Shown: positions 45,042 through 53,994, counted from the stretch's first letter. The stretch is 64,000 nucleotides of DNA from Nitrobium sp046350935 (GCA_046350935.1 JAXLZK010000014.1:1-64000); one strand, 5' to 3'. The notes: a model not told the origin generated them from the letters alone. A program made the numbers and translations.

Positions 45042-47828
45042 ATGAGCTATAGCGTCCCCGACCCTGAAAGGGCTGCCAACAACATCGAGACCTTTCTCGC
45101 CGAAAACCCCGGATACTCCGCGCGGCTTGAGGAGCACCGCGCCGCCGTAGCGATGCTTTTCTCCCACAGCCAGTTCCTTGTGCTCCATTCCGTGAGGAAT
45201 CCCGGCGTGCTCTTCGGGGCGCTGGAGAACCTGCACACCTCCCCCGATGCGGACGCCCTCGGGAGTGAGCTGCGGGACCTCCTTGCGCAGTGCGCCACTC
45301 CGGCCGAAGGGATGCGGGCGGTGCGCGGCTTCAGGAAGGACAGGCTCCTGCACATTACCCTTCGCGACATCCTTCGCAAGGCCGACCTCCAGGAGATCCT
45401 GCTCGAGATGAGCACCCTGGCCGACGTGATTCTCAGCGAGTCGCTGCCCTTCGTGGAGGGGTTCCTCATGCAGCGGTACGGCAGCCCGGCAGTCAGCTCC
45501 TTTGCCGTTATCGCCCTCGGCAAGCTGGGGGCTCAGGAGCTGAACTACAGCTCCGACGTGGACATCGTGTACGTCTACCGGGAAGAAGGGGAAACGTCGG
45601 GAGTCTCCACCCTTCAGGGGGTGGTGCGGAACAGGATCTCCGCATTCGAGTATTACGTGAAGCTTGCTGAGGAATATACCCGCTTTCTTTCCGCTCCCAC
45701 CGAGGACGGTTTTGCCTATCGGGTGGACCTCAGGCTGCGGCCCCAGGGTCAGCGGGGGAGTATGGCCCTTTCCCTTTCCGGCTACGAGGAATACTATGAG
45801 TCGTGGGGCCAGGTATGGGAGAGGGCCGCGGCCCTCCGGGCCCGTCCCGCGGCAGGGGACGCTGCGCTGGGGAAGGACTTCCTCGACAGCATACGGCCTT
45901 TCGTGTACCGGAAATACCTCGACTTCCAGGCTATCGAGGAGATACGGCGGATGAAGGGGCAGGTGGAGCAGATACGACCGGGTGTCCAGAGCAGGGATAT
46001 AAAAAGGGGATACGGGGGGATACGGGAAATAGAATTCTTCCTGCAGGTGTTCCAGTTGATCTACGGAGGCAAGGAGCCGGCGCTGCGGGAGCGGAGCACT
46101 CTGAAGGCCCTGCACCGGCTCGTCCAGAAGGGGTTCATCGGGCATGAGGACCTCCGCCACCTGGCGGACAACTACTTCTTTCTGAGGACCCTCGAACACC
46201 GGCTTCAGCAGGTGAACGACCTTCAGGTCCATTCCCTCCCCTCCGGGGAGCGGGAGCTCGATATCCTCGGGAAGAAAATGGGCTTCGGGGGAATGGCGGA
46301 TTTCCTGGCAGAGCTGGATGTCCGGAGGCGGAAGGTGAGGGAAATCTACGATTCGCTCCTTTTCATCCGGGAGAGCAATGGAGAGAAAGGCGGGTCGCGC
46401 CTCCTGGGGAGCGAATACTGGGATATGGACACCCCGGTGGAGAATCTGCTTATGGAAGAGCTCGCAAAGGCGGGCGTCCGGGATGCGCACAAGGCGGTGC
46501 ACTGCCTCATGAAGATCCGGAGCAACATGCAGTCTTTCCAGACCATCCGGGGCAGGCGGCTCCTCGAAGAGGTGATGCCCGCGTTTGTGGAAGAGGCGCT
46601 GAAGGGTCCCAATCCCGATCTCTCCCTGCTCCATCTCGTCGATTTTTCCGGAATACTCTCCGCAAAGGAGTACTACCTCGACGCGATTTCCCGGCGCAGG
46701 GAGATCATCTCCCTTCTTACGTTTGTCCTCTCCCAGAGCGAATACCTGTCGAAGATCCTCATGAGCAATCCCGAGTATATCGAGTCCCTGGTGGAGGGGG
46801 AGAAAGGGGAGAAGTCCCTGCGCAGCCTCGGGGAGGAGCTCGGCTACCTTGTTGAAAAAAAGGGGGAAGCCCCCGCCATCCGGCTTTTCAGGAGGCTTGA
46901 GGAGATACGCCTCGGAGTCAGGTTCCTCGACGGGAGGCTGGAGGTGGAGCGCCTTGTGAAGGCATTGAGCAAAACGGCGGAGGCGGTGCTTGCTCTCATG
47001 GTGCGGCCCGCTTCTCCCTCCTCTCTTACGGTGATCGGGTTCGGGAAGCTGGGGGGAAGGGAGATCACCTTCAACTCCGACCTCGATATTGTTTTCGTCA
47101 CGCGAGAGGACCCTTCGGAGGCCGATGTGCGGACGGCGGAACGCCTGCTGAAGGCCTTCATGTCCTATACAAAGGAAGGGATCGCCTACCGGGTGGACAC
47201 CCGGCTGCGGCCCGAAGGGAACAAGGGGCCTCTCGTGAGCTCCCTCAAGGGGATCGGCTCCTATTACCGGGAGAATGCGCAGCCCTGGGAGATCCAGGCG
47301 TTGCTGAAGGCCCGCCCTGTGGCCGGGGAGGCCTCCACTGCCGCACTGTTCATGGCGATGCGGAGCGAGGTGCTGAGAAAGAGGGGCGGAGAGGTTACCC
47401 CGGCTGAAGTGCGGAAAATGCGGGAGCGGATACGGAAGGAGTTGTCGAAAGAGGGGGGCGCCCCGCGCGAGTTCGACATCACGCTGGGGGCGGGGGGGCT
47501 GGAAGAGCTGGAGTTCGCCCTGCAGTCCCTTCAGCTCCGGGAGTGCCGCTCCCGGCCGGAGCTCCTCGTCCAGGGCACCCTTGCTGCCATAAGGCGGCTC
47601 GAGAACAACGGAGTCCTGGGGGATGCGGAGGCGGCGCTGCTCCGGGACACCTACCTCTTTTACCGCGGCATCGAAACGGTCCTTCGCCTGAGAAACGAAA
47701 CCGTATTGAGCGAAGGTGGAAAAGCCCTTCAGACGCTCTCCGACAGCAGGGGAATGGGTGCTGCCGCCTTCCTCGACCTCCTGCAGGAGAGAAAAGCGCG
47801 GGTGGTCGCTTTCTGGAATTCCTTGTAA
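45042..47828 (+). CDS. glnE: Bifunctional glutamine synthetase adenylyltransferase/deadenylase
   Basis: GlnE adds and removes AMP on the regulatory tyrosine of glutamine synthetase, under PII control. The 928-aa protein has two nucleotidyltransferase domains: the deadenylylase half with ALGKLGAQELNYSSDVDIVYV (about 157-177) and the adenylylase half with GFGKLGGREITFNSDLDIVF (about 665-685), each followed by its helical domain (RLRPQGQRG and RLRPEGNKG). All metal-binding Asp pairs (DVD and DLD) are present. ATG 45042 is preferred; GTG 45030 is possible. glnA and glnB, its target and effector, lie within 6 kb. Confidence 0.95.
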   Translation: MSYSVPDPERAANNIETFLAENPGYSARLEEHRAAVAMLFSHSQFLVLHSVRNPGVLFGALENLHTSPDADALGSELRDLLAQCATPAEGMRAVRGFRKDRLLHITLRDILRKADLQEILLEMSTLADVILSESLPFVEGFLMQRYGSPAVSSFAVIALGKLGAQELNYSSDVDIVYVYREEGETSGVSTLQGVVRNRISAFEYYVKLAEEYTRFLSAPTEDGFAYRVDLRLRPQGQRGSMALSLSGYEEYYESWGQVWERAAALRARPAAGDAALGKDFLDSIRPFVYRKYLDFQAIEEIRRMKGQVEQIRPGVQSRDIKRGYGGIREIEFFLQVFQLIYGGKEPALRERSTLKALHRLVQKGFIGHEDLRHLADNYFFLRTLEHRLQQVNDLQVHSLPSGERELDILGKKMGFGGMADFLAELDVRRRKVREIYDSLLFIRESNGEKGGSRLLGSEYWDMDTPVENLLMEELAKAGVRDAHKAVHCLMKIRSNMQSFQTIRGRRLLEEVMPAFVEEALKGPNPDLSLLHLVDFSGILSAKEYYLDAISRRREIISLLTFVLSQSEYLSKILMSNPEYIESLVEGEKGEKSLRSLGEELGYLVEKKGEAPAIRLFRRLEEIRLGVRFLDGRLEVERLVKALSKTAEAVLALMVRPASPSSLTVIGFGKLGGREITFNSDLDIVFVTREDPSEADVRTAERLLKAFMSYTKEGIAYRVDTRLRPEGNKGPLVSSLKGIGSYYRENAQPWEIQALLKARPVAGEASTAALFMAMRSEVLRKRGGEVTPAEVRKMRERIRKELSKEGGAPREFDITLGAGGLEELEFALQSLQLRECRSRPELLVQGTLAAIRRLENNGVLGDAEAALLRDTYLFYRGIETVLRLRNETVLSEGGKALQTLSDSRGMGAAAFLDLLQERKARVVAFWNSL

Positions 47829-47906
47829 TCCGCCTTTGTCCTCCGGTCTCCCCTGCCGGGACAACACAGGCCCTGTGCTGTGCAGCCGGTCGCAGTAGAA
47901 AATAGT

Positions 47907-47935
47907 TTGCATATACACCCTGGTAAAGTTGTAAA
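47907..47935 (+). promoter_or_regulatory. Possible sigma-70-type promoter of cheW
   Basis: TTGCAT (47907-47912) and TGTAAA (47930-47935) with a 17-bp spacer, 45 nt before the cheW start. Confidence 0.4.
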
Positions 47936-47980
47936 ATATTTCCGTTTTCGTTGGAGGAGTTACTATTCCGGAGGTGTTCC

Positions 47981-48508
47981 ATGAATGCACTGGTAGCGGC
48001 AAGCCCTTCCGAGGGGATGAAGAAGGCGGGCGCAGGGAGCGACATCCTGCAGTTGGTGACCTTCAATCTCGGCAACGAGGAATACGCGGTCGATATTCTG
48101 AAGGTGCAGGAGATCAACAGGATGAAGGAGATCACCCGGGTGCCCAACTCCCCCGATTACGTGGAGGGAGTGATTAACCTCAGGGGGAAGGTGATCCCCG
48201 TGGTCAGCCTGAGGAAGCGGTTCGGCCTCATGGAAAAGGAGAGCGACGAGCAATCCCGGATCATGATCATGGACATCCAGGGTATCACCATGGGGCTCGT
48301 GGTGGATTCGGTGTCCGAAGTGCTCAGGATTCCCATGGGCACGGTGGAGCCAACCCCGCCCATGGCGTCGAACATCAGCACGGAGTTCATCAAGGGAATC
48401 GCAAAGCTGGAAGAGCGCCTCATCATCCTCCTCGACATGGACAGGCTTCTGGGGAAGTCCGATGAGACCGCCCTGCTGGAAGCCACGACGAAGGCGATAG
48501 AGGGATAG
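47981..48508 (+). CDS. cheW: Chemotaxis coupling protein CheW
   Basis: CheW is the SH3-like scaffold between chemoreceptors and CheA. The 175-aa protein has LQLVTFNLGNEEYAVDILKV, the NSPDYVEGVINLRGKVIPVV segment and a C-terminal IAKLEERLIILLDMDRLL, all family-typical. ATG 47981 has GGAGG nine bases upstream. No cheA, receptor or other che gene is near, so it either serves a system encoded elsewhere or a specialised signalling array. It lies between glnE and glnA without evident link. Confidence 0.93.
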   Translation: MNALVAASPSEGMKKAGAGSDILQLVTFNLGNEEYAVDILKVQEINRMKEITRVPNSPDYVEGVINLRGKVIPVVSLRKRFGLMEKESDEQSRIMIMDIQGITMGLVVDSVSEVLRIPMGTVEPTPPMASNISTEFIKGIAKLEERLIILLDMDRLLGKSDETALLEATTKAIEG

Positions 48509-48596
48509 TACGCGGGAGCGCGCCGGGGAAATCTCGGGTGTGCCGTGGCGCCGCAGGGAGGAACTGTCCGGACGGCCGGCGAGCCGCCGCTCATGA

Positions 48597-48634
48597 AGAA
48601 GGGCGCGGAAAGATGTTTCCGCGCCCTTCTTTTC
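48597..48634. terminator. Terminator shared by cheW and glnA
   Basis: AAGGGCGCGGAAA and TTTCCGCGCCCTT make a perfect 13-bp stem with a GATG loop. U-rich sequence follows on the plus strand (CTTTTCT); on the minus strand the tract is weaker. The two genes converge here. Confidence 0.88.
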
Positions 48635-48664
48635 TGCTTCGGTCTGCTTCGGCAGCAGTGCTTG

Positions 48665-50077
48665 TTAAATGTCGTAATAGAGGAAGAATTCGTACGGGTG
48701 GGGTCTCAGCCTCAGCGGGTCGATCTCCCGGGTCCTCTTGTAGTGGATCCAGGTGTCGATGGCGTCCTGGGTAAAGACGTTCCCCTTCAGAAGGTACTCG
48801 TGATCCTCCTCGAGGTTGTTGATCGCCTCATCGAGGCTCCCCGGCATGGTGGGGACCGATGCCAGCTCCTCAGGGCCGAGCTCGTAGATATCCTTGTCGA
48901 GGGGCTCGCCCGGATGGATCTTGTTCTCGATGCCGTCCAGCCCCGCCATCATCATCGCGGCGAAGGCGAGGTACGTGTTGCAGGACGGGTCGGGGAACCG
49001 GACTTCGATCCTCTTCGCCTTCGGGCTTGCCGAGTAGGTCGGTATCCTGATGGAGGCGGACCTGTTCCGGGCCGAGTAGGCGAGGTTGACGGGCGCCTCG
49101 AAACCGGGGGTCAGCCTCTTGTAGGAGTTGGTGGTGGGGTTGGTAAGGGCCGCGAGGGACTTCGCGTGCTTCAGAACGCCCCCGATGTAGTACAGGGCCA
49201 TCTCGCTTAGGCCCGCATACCCGTTGCCCGCAAAGAGGGGCTTGCCGTTCTTCCAGATGCTCTGGTGGACATGCATCCCGGAGCCGTTGTCGCCGAAGAG
49301 GGGCTTGGGCATGAAGGTGACCGTCTTGCCGTGCCTCCTCGCCACGTTCTTGATGATGTATTTGAAGAGCATGTTCTTGTCGGCCATCTTCACCAGGGAG
49401 TCGAAGCGCATGTCGATCTCCGCCTGGCCTGCGGTGGCCACTTCATGGTGCTCCCTCTCCACGTAGATGCCGACCTTGAGCATCTCCATCACCATCTCGG
49501 TCCTGAGGTTCACCTGGCTGTCGGTGGGCGGCACGGGAAAGTACCCCTCCTTGTGCCTCGGCTTGTACCCGAGGTTCGGCTTTTCGTCGCGGCCGGAATT
49601 CCAGATGCCCTCGACGGAATCGATGAAATAGTACCCGCTGTGGGAGTTCTGGTCGAACATGATATCGTCGAAGATGAAGAACTCCGCCTCGGGGCCGAAA
49701 TAGGCGGTGTCGCCGATGCCGGTGGATTTAAGATACGCCTCCGCCTTCTGCGCGATGAACCGTGGGTCCCGCGTGTAGTATTCCTTGGTGATGGGATCGA
49801 CGATATTGCAGATGAGGCTGAGGGTCGGGTATTCCATGAAAGGGTCCATGAACGCCGTCGTCGGGTCGGGGATGATCAGCATGTCGGAGGTGTTGATCGC
49901 CTGCCACCCCCTGATGGAAGATCCATCGAACCCGAGCCCCTCTTCAAAGACCGCCTCCGACAATTCGGCGATGGGGACGGCAAAATGCTGCCAAATTCCT
50001 GGAAAATCAAGGAATTTAAAGTTTGCCATGACAGCCTTGTTTTCTTGTGCCATCTTGATTACATCTTTCGGTGTCAT
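48665..50077 (-). CDS. glnA: Glutamine synthetase, type I
   Basis: GlnA makes glutamine from glutamate, ammonia and ATP. The 470-aa dodecamer subunit has GFDGSSIRGW (about 49-58), the metal-binding EAEFFIFD (about 131-138), NGSGMHVHQS (ATP region) and NRSASIRIP. The adenylylation site Tyr398 is present in KDIYELGPEE, the target of GlnE. It follows glnB by 67 nt in the same direction, so the pair is probably one nitrogen-responsive transcript. Confidence 0.97.
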   Translation of the reverse strand: MTPKDVIKMAQENKAVMANFKFLDFPGIWQHFAVPIAELSEAVFEEGLGFDGSSIRGWQAINTSDMLIIPDPTTAFMDPFMEYPTLSLICNIVDPITKEYYTRDPRFIAQKAEAYLKSTGIGDTAYFGPEAEFFIFDDIMFDQNSHSGYYFIDSVEGIWNSGRDEKPNLGYKPRHKEGYFPVPPTDSQVNLRTEMVMEMLKVGIYVEREHHEVATAGQAEIDMRFDSLVKMADKNMLFKYIIKNVARRHGKTVTFMPKPLFGDNGSGMHVHQSIWKNGKPLFAGNGYAGLSEMALYYIGGVLKHAKSLAALTNPTTNSYKRLTPGFEAPVNLAYSARNRSASIRIPTYSASPKAKRIEVRFPDPSCNTYLAFAAMMMAGLDGIENKIHPGEPLDKDIYELGPEELASVPTMPGSLDEAINNLEEDHEYLLKGNVFTQDAIDTWIHYKRTREIDPLRLRPHPYEFFLYYDI

Positions 50078-50144
50078 ACTTCCTCCTTATAAAAAGTGGT
50101 AAGAGCGTCTTTCCCGCTGCTTCCTTGGTTCTCTCGTGCGCGGC

Positions 50145-50483
50145 TTATACCGCCGATTCACCCTGCTCGCCGGTCCGTATCCTGATGACCTCCTCGATGG
50201 GGTAGACAAAGATCTTGCCGTCTCCGATCTTTCCCGTCTTGGCCGACTTCTCGATGGTGTCCACCACCTTCGGGGCGAGAGCATCGGAGGTCACGATCTC
50301 GATCTTGATCTTCGGAATAAAGTCCACGACATACTCCGCGCCCCGGTAGAGCTCGGTGTGTCCCTTCTGCCTGCCGAACCCTTTTACCTCTGTCACGGTC
50401 ATCCCCTGGATGCCGATCTCGTTCAGAGCGTCCTTGACCTCGTCGAGCTTGAAAGGTTTGATGATCGCCTCTATCTTCTTCAT
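50145..50483 (-). CDS. glnB: Nitrogen regulatory PII protein (first copy)
   Basis: A 112-aa PII trimer subunit that senses 2-oxoglutarate and ATP/ADP and signals to GlnE, NtrB or Amt. The T-loop has the uridylylation site Tyr51 in YRGAEYVVDF; the B loop is TGKIGDGKIFV. It differs from the second PII (53594-53932) mainly after the T-loop. Its place just upstream of glnA fits a role in glutamine synthetase control. Confidence 0.95.
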   Translation of the reverse strand: MKKIEAIIKPFKLDEVKDALNEIGIQGMTVTEVKGFGRQKGHTELYRGAEYVVDFIPKIKIEIVTSDALAPKVVDTIEKSAKTGKIGDGKIFVYPIEEVIRIRTGEQGESAV

Positions 50484-50578
50484 AGGTGCCTCCTTGTCAT
50501 CGCTTGTGTAGTCCGGCGTCTCCCGTCCGCGGCGTTCGGAAGGCAGAAAAGCTCGTCGGTGCGCTCTCTTCTTTCCCT

Positions 50579-51280
50579 CTACAGGGGAGAGCTGAAGAAA
50601 TGCCGGTAGAATGCCAAAGCCCTTGCATGGTACACCGCAAACTGTCTCTCCGTCTCCCGCCCGATCTCTTCCCGATCAACGGGTATGTTCTGCAGCCAGT
50701 CCTGTATCATCTCCTTCCTGACTTCGATATGGAACTGGAAGGCATACGCGTTTCTGCCGTACCGGAACGCCTGGTGGGGAAAGAGGACTGAGGAGGCGAG
50801 ATGCACTGCGCCCTCCGGTATATCGAAGGTCTCCCCGTGCCAGTGAAAGACCTTGAAGCGCTGCCACAGGTCTCCCGCCTGCGGGTGTACGGCGAGCGCG
50901 CGCATCAGCGGGTCCCGGAGTCCGTCCCCGGTCAGCGCGATATCGTACCAGCCGATTTCCTTTTCCTTCCCTCTGTAGACCCGGGCTCCCAGCGCCTTCG
51001 CCATTATCTGCGCCCCGAGGCAGACTCCGAGGACCCTCCTGCCAGCGGCGATGAAGGTGCGGACAAGCGTCTCCTCCACCCTGATATACGGGAAGAGGTC
51101 GTCCTCGTTGACGCTCATGGGACCCCCCATCATCAGGAGGGTATCGAAACCCTGCATATCGGGGAGGGACTCTCCCTGGGAAAGGTCGGTGACGGTGAAG
51201 GGGATCCCTTCTGTTGAGAGAAAGTCCTCGATAGTCCCCGCACCTTCGTTGCTTATGTTCTTACAAATGAGCACCGCCAT
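50579..51280 (-). CDS. Class I glutamine amidotransferase-like protein
   Basis: A 233-aa stand-alone triad-type amidotransferase domain. Nucleophile Cys87 in GVCLGAQ, His184 and Glu186 in FQFHIEVR are all present, and MMGGPMSV is the oxyanion region. It resembles the GMP-synthase-like group; the group also contains gamma-glutamyl hydrolases. No synthetase partner is fused or adjacent. It sits upstream of glnB and glnA in the same direction and has its own sigma-54-type promoter, suggesting a nitrogen-scavenging role. ATG 51280 lacks a Shine-Dalgarno. Confidence 0.82.
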   Translation of the reverse strand: MAVLICKNISNEGAGTIEDFLSTEGIPFTVTDLSQGESLPDMQGFDTLLMMGGPMSVNEDDLFPYIRVEETLVRTFIAAGRRVLGVCLGAQIMAKALGARVYRGKEKEIGWYDIALTGDGLRDPLMRALAVHPQAGDLWQRFKVFHWHGETFDIPEGAVHLASSVLFPHQAFRYGRNAYAFQFHIEVRKEMIQDWLQNIPVDREEIGRETERQFAVYHARALAFYRHFFSSPL

Positions 51281-51293
51281 AGGTAAAGTATAT

Positions 51294-51309
51294 AGCAATA
51301 GGTGTGCCT
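51294..51309 (-). promoter_or_regulatory. Sigma-54 promoter of the glutamine amidotransferase gene
   Basis: On the minus strand AGGCACACCTATTGCT: GG at 51308-51307 and GC at 51296-51295 with exactly 10 bases between, and good -24 (GGCAC) and -12 (TTGCT) words. The predicted start point is only a few bases before ATG 51280. Confidence 0.6.
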
Positions 51310-51506
51310 GGAGAAGCTTCATTGAAAAGTTGAGGAAATTTTTAAAATAAAACGGCGATCTGCTTAAAAGAAAGGCAGGAGGCGCCTAAAAAATAGGCAG
51401 ACCCGCTCCCCTCCCTCTCTTTTGCAGGAGGGAATATGCTAGGATGTGTATACGGCCGTGTCTGTCGTACGGAGTAAAAAAGACCCATAAAATAAGGGAA
51501 GGTGCC

Positions 51507-52001
51507 ATGGAAATAGTGTCCGAAGAGAGGGTGGAAAGAGTCCGGAGGGAGGTGGCGGTGATGGAGCCGGCCCAGGGGAACAGCGAGATGGTCGCCCTGA
51601 GCAAAAACCAGCCCGACCTGCTCGCCTTTCTCGTCCACGCAACGGACGATATCGACCCCGCTGCCGCCGAGTTCGCCGTCTTCATGGCATTCGTCGTCTA
51701 TAAGATGTTTCAGCAGGGGGAGGACTTCGGAAGGGTGACGGCCGAAGAGCTGATAGAGCTTCATAACCGCAATATCGCCCTCATGGAGGACGTGATGGGG
51801 GGCGGGGGCGGCTTTGCCGAAACCGTAGGAAAGGTGGAAATCCCCTCGCAACTGCATGTCATGCGCTGCGTGGTGGAGATGATCCTCGACGCTCCGGAAT
51901 CTGAAGAGCCCCTGGAGCTCTCCGATGAGGAGGCGCTGTACCTCTTCTTCCTGCTCAAGACCATTGTCGAGGCCCTGGACGCGCAGGGAGGAAGAGGATA
52001 G
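51507..52001 (+). CDS. Helical protein of unknown function in the nitrogen cluster
   Basis: A 164-aa acidic soluble protein, predicted mostly helical, without Cys motifs or membrane segments. Notable segments are MEIVSEERVERVRREVAVME at the start, EFAVFMAFVVYKMFQQ (about 57-72), a GGGGG stretch near 95-99, and an acidic C-terminal part APESEEPLELSDEEALYLFF. ATG 51507 has AAGGTG nearby. It is divergent from the amidotransferase and convergent with amt. I do not recognise the family; nothing beyond its place among nitrogen genes suggests a function. Confidence 0.65.
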   Translation: MEIVSEERVERVRREVAVMEPAQGNSEMVALSKNQPDLLAFLVHATDDIDPAAAEFAVFMAFVVYKMFQQGEDFGRVTAEELIELHNRNIALMEDVMGGGGGFAETVGKVEIPSQLHVMRCVVEMILDAPESEEPLELSDEEALYLFFLLKTIVEALDAQGGRG

Positions 52002-52049
52002 CAGGGGGAGAGGGCCGATGTGCGCTCTCTCCGCGCGGCAGTGCTCCGC

Positions 52050-53354
52050 CTACGAAGAATACCCGCTTTCGCCGTGCTGGGTGATATCGAGGCCCATCAA
52101 CTCCTCCTCGGGATCGACCCTCAGTCCCACTACGCTGTCGATGAGCTTCAAAAGGATGCCGGTGGCAAGGAAAGAGTAAACAGCTGCCACTCCGAGGGCG
52201 AGGACTTGCGACAGGAGCAGTTTCGGGTTCCCGAAAAGCAGCCCGTCCGCTCCTCCCGGGTTGATCGCTTTCTGAGCAAAAAGCCCGACGCAGAGGGTCC
52301 CGATGATCCCCCCGACCCCATGCACTCCGAAAGCGTCCAGGGAGTCGTCGTATCCGAAGCGGTTCTTCATGTTCAGCGAGAGATAGCATGCCGCGCCCGC
52401 CAGCAGGCCCACCAGCAGTGCCGACATCGGTCCGACGAAGCCGGATGCTGGAGTGATGGTCGCCAGCCCCGCGACGGAGCCGGTGGCGGCGCCGAACATG
52501 GTGGGCTTCCCGCGATGGAGCCATTCGATGACTACCCATATCACCGTAGCCCCCACCGCAGAGATATGGGTGACCACGAAGGCCATGGCGCTTAACGCCC
52601 CCGCGGAAAGGGCGCTCCCCGCGTTGAAGCCGAACCACCCGAACCAGAGGAGGCCGGCGCCGAGCACGGTCATAGGCAGATTGTGCGGGTAGATGGCTTC
52701 CTGCATATATCCTTTTCTCCTCCCGAGGATCAGGGCTGCCGCCAGTGCGGAAATGCCCGAGGTGATATGCACGACGATCCCCCCCGCAAAGTCCAGGGCT
52801 CCCCCGTTCTTGAGCCACCCTCCCGCACCCCACATCCAGTGCGCCACGGGATCGTAGACGAGGGTGGACCAGAGCAGGGTGAAGAGGAGAAATGCCGAAA
52901 ATTTCATCCGCTCCGCAACCGCTCCGGTGATCAGGGCCGGTGTGATCGCTGCGAACATCGCATGGTAGATCATGAAGGCGATGTGGGGTACCGTAGGCGC
53001 ATAATCGGCATTCGGCTCCATGCCTACCCCCCGCAGGCCCGCCCAGTCGAGGCTTCCGATGATGCCGTGGAGGTCAGGGCCGAAAGAGAGACTGTAGCCG
53101 TAGAGTACCCACTGCACGCTGACGAGGGCAATGGCGAAGAAGCTCTGCATGAGGGTGCCAAGGACGTTCTTCGACCGTACCATGCCTCCGTAGAAGAGCG
53201 CGAGGCCAGGGGTCATGAGCATGACAAGCGCTGCGGAGACGAGCACAAAGGCGGTGTCGCCCGCATCCACCTTTCCGGCTGTTTGTGCGTGTCCGCAGAC
53301 GGGAATAAGAAGTATACCGGTGAGCAGCGCAGGAATCGCCGCTTTCTGTTTCAT
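52050..53354 (-). CDS. amtB: Ammonium transporter, Amt family (first copy)
   Basis: A 434-aa ammonium channel with a signal peptide (1-23) and eleven helices. The twin pore histidines are seen in VVHITSG and FGVHGVGG; the outer Trp/Phe gate is in the FGWFGFNAGSA region. The cytosolic tail LRVDPEEELMGLDITQHGESGY matches those that accept PII. It has its own sigma-54 promoter 40 nt upstream, separate from the other amt. Together with the glnB/K upstream it forms a standard uptake-and-block pair. Confidence 0.95.
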   Translation of the reverse strand: MKQKAAIPALLTGILLIPVCGHAQTAGKVDAGDTAFVLVSAALVMLMTPGLALFYGGMVRSKNVLGTLMQSFFAIALVSVQWVLYGYSLSFGPDLHGIIGSLDWAGLRGVGMEPNADYAPTVPHIAFMIYHAMFAAITPALITGAVAERMKFSAFLLFTLLWSTLVYDPVAHWMWGAGGWLKNGGALDFAGGIVVHITSGISALAAALILGRRKGYMQEAIYPHNLPMTVLGAGLLWFGWFGFNAGSALSAGALSAMAFVVTHISAVGATVIWVVIEWLHRGKPTMFGAATGSVAGLATITPASGFVGPMSALLVGLLAGAACYLSLNMKNRFGYDDSLDAFGVHGVGGIIGTLCVGLFAQKAINPGGADGLLFGNPKLLLSQVLALGVAAVYSFLATGILLKLIDSVVGLRVDPEEELMGLDITQHGESGYSS

Positions 53355-53394
53355 GGTGCGTTCCTCCTCGGATGGAATTCCGGGCAGGAATTTC

Positions 53395-53410
53395 AGCGAA
53401 AAACATGCCA
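53395..53410 (-). promoter_or_regulatory. Sigma-54 promoter of the first amt gene
   Basis: TGGCATGTTTTTCGCT on the minus strand: GG at 53409-53408, GC at 53397-53396, ten bases apart. One base off the -12 consensus (TCGCT for TTGCT). Confidence 0.65.
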
Positions 53411-53528
53411 GACCTCAAGGCATTGAAAAGAAAGCTGATTTTTATTTAGGAGTTCCCGGAGAGGGAGACAATAACGTCGGGAAAAATGCGGCGGCGGCCC
53501 ATTGTTCCTTGATAAACAGCAGGGTAGC

Positions 53529-53571
53529 GGAATCCTACATTACCGTCGCTCCGACAATAATGTAGGATTCC
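53529..53571. repeat. Long stem-loop between glnB/K and amt
   Basis: GGAATCCTACATTA (53529-53542) and TAATGTAGGATTCC (53558-53571) are a perfect 14-bp inverted repeat. Inside it GTCG-CTC-CGAC can pair again, giving about 18 paired positions with one internal mismatch bulge. No U tract. It may end or protect the glnB/K transcript. Confidence 0.75.
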
Positions 53572-53593
53572 CTGGAGAGATGCCCCGCTCCTG

Positions 53594-53932
53594 TCAGATC
53601 GCTGTTTCTCCCTTCTCCCCGGTGCGTATCCTGATGATCTCCTCGATGGCCGAGATGAAGATCTTCCCGTCACCGATCTTCCCGGTCTTCGCCTTCTCCG
53701 CGATGGTGCTCACCGCTTTGTCCACCATGCTTTCAGCCACGACAACTTCGATCTTCATCTTGGGAATGAAGGCGATGTCATACTCCGCCCCGCGGTAGAG
53801 CTCCACATGGCCCTTCTGTCTTCCGAAGCCCTTTACTTCCGTTACGGTCATGCCCTGGATGCCGATGGCGTTCAGCGCGTCTTTTACCTCGTCCAATTTA
53901 AAGGGTTTGATGATTGCCTCGATCTTTTTCAT
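53594..53932 (-). CDS. glnK: Nitrogen regulatory PII protein (second copy, GlnK-like by context)
   Basis: A 112-aa PII protein, nearly identical to the first copy up to the T-loop (one substitution, Ala22 for Glu or so, in the first 42 residues) and more divergent after Tyr51 (YRGAEYDIAFIPKMKIEVVV). Linked to two amt genes, it is likely the form that plugs Amt when ammonium is plentiful. It lies 62 nt after the second amt and has a good Shine-Dalgarno (AAAGGGAG). Confidence 0.93.
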   Translation of the reverse strand: MKKIEAIIKPFKLDEVKDALNAIGIQGMTVTEVKGFGRQKGHVELYRGAEYDIAFIPKMKIEVVVAESMVDKAVSTIAEKAKTGKIGDGKIFISAIEEIIRIRTGEKGETAI

Positions 53933-53994
53933 GGTATCTCCCTTTGCTTTCGTAATATCGGCCGGACAGACGAACCGTCCGCCCTCCCTTTCCG

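Noticed and set aside
44121..48002. Very long open frame antisense to the permease and glnE genes (about 1290 codons)
   Set aside because: It lies opposite glnE, which has two full catalytic domains. GC-rich third positions on the plus strand leave the antisense frame open; the predicted peptide is low-complexity and matches nothing I know.
50484..50578. A separate sigma-54 promoter directly before glnB
   Set aside because: No GG-N10-GC pair with acceptable -24 and -12 words was found there; the nearest one lies upstream of the amidotransferase gene.
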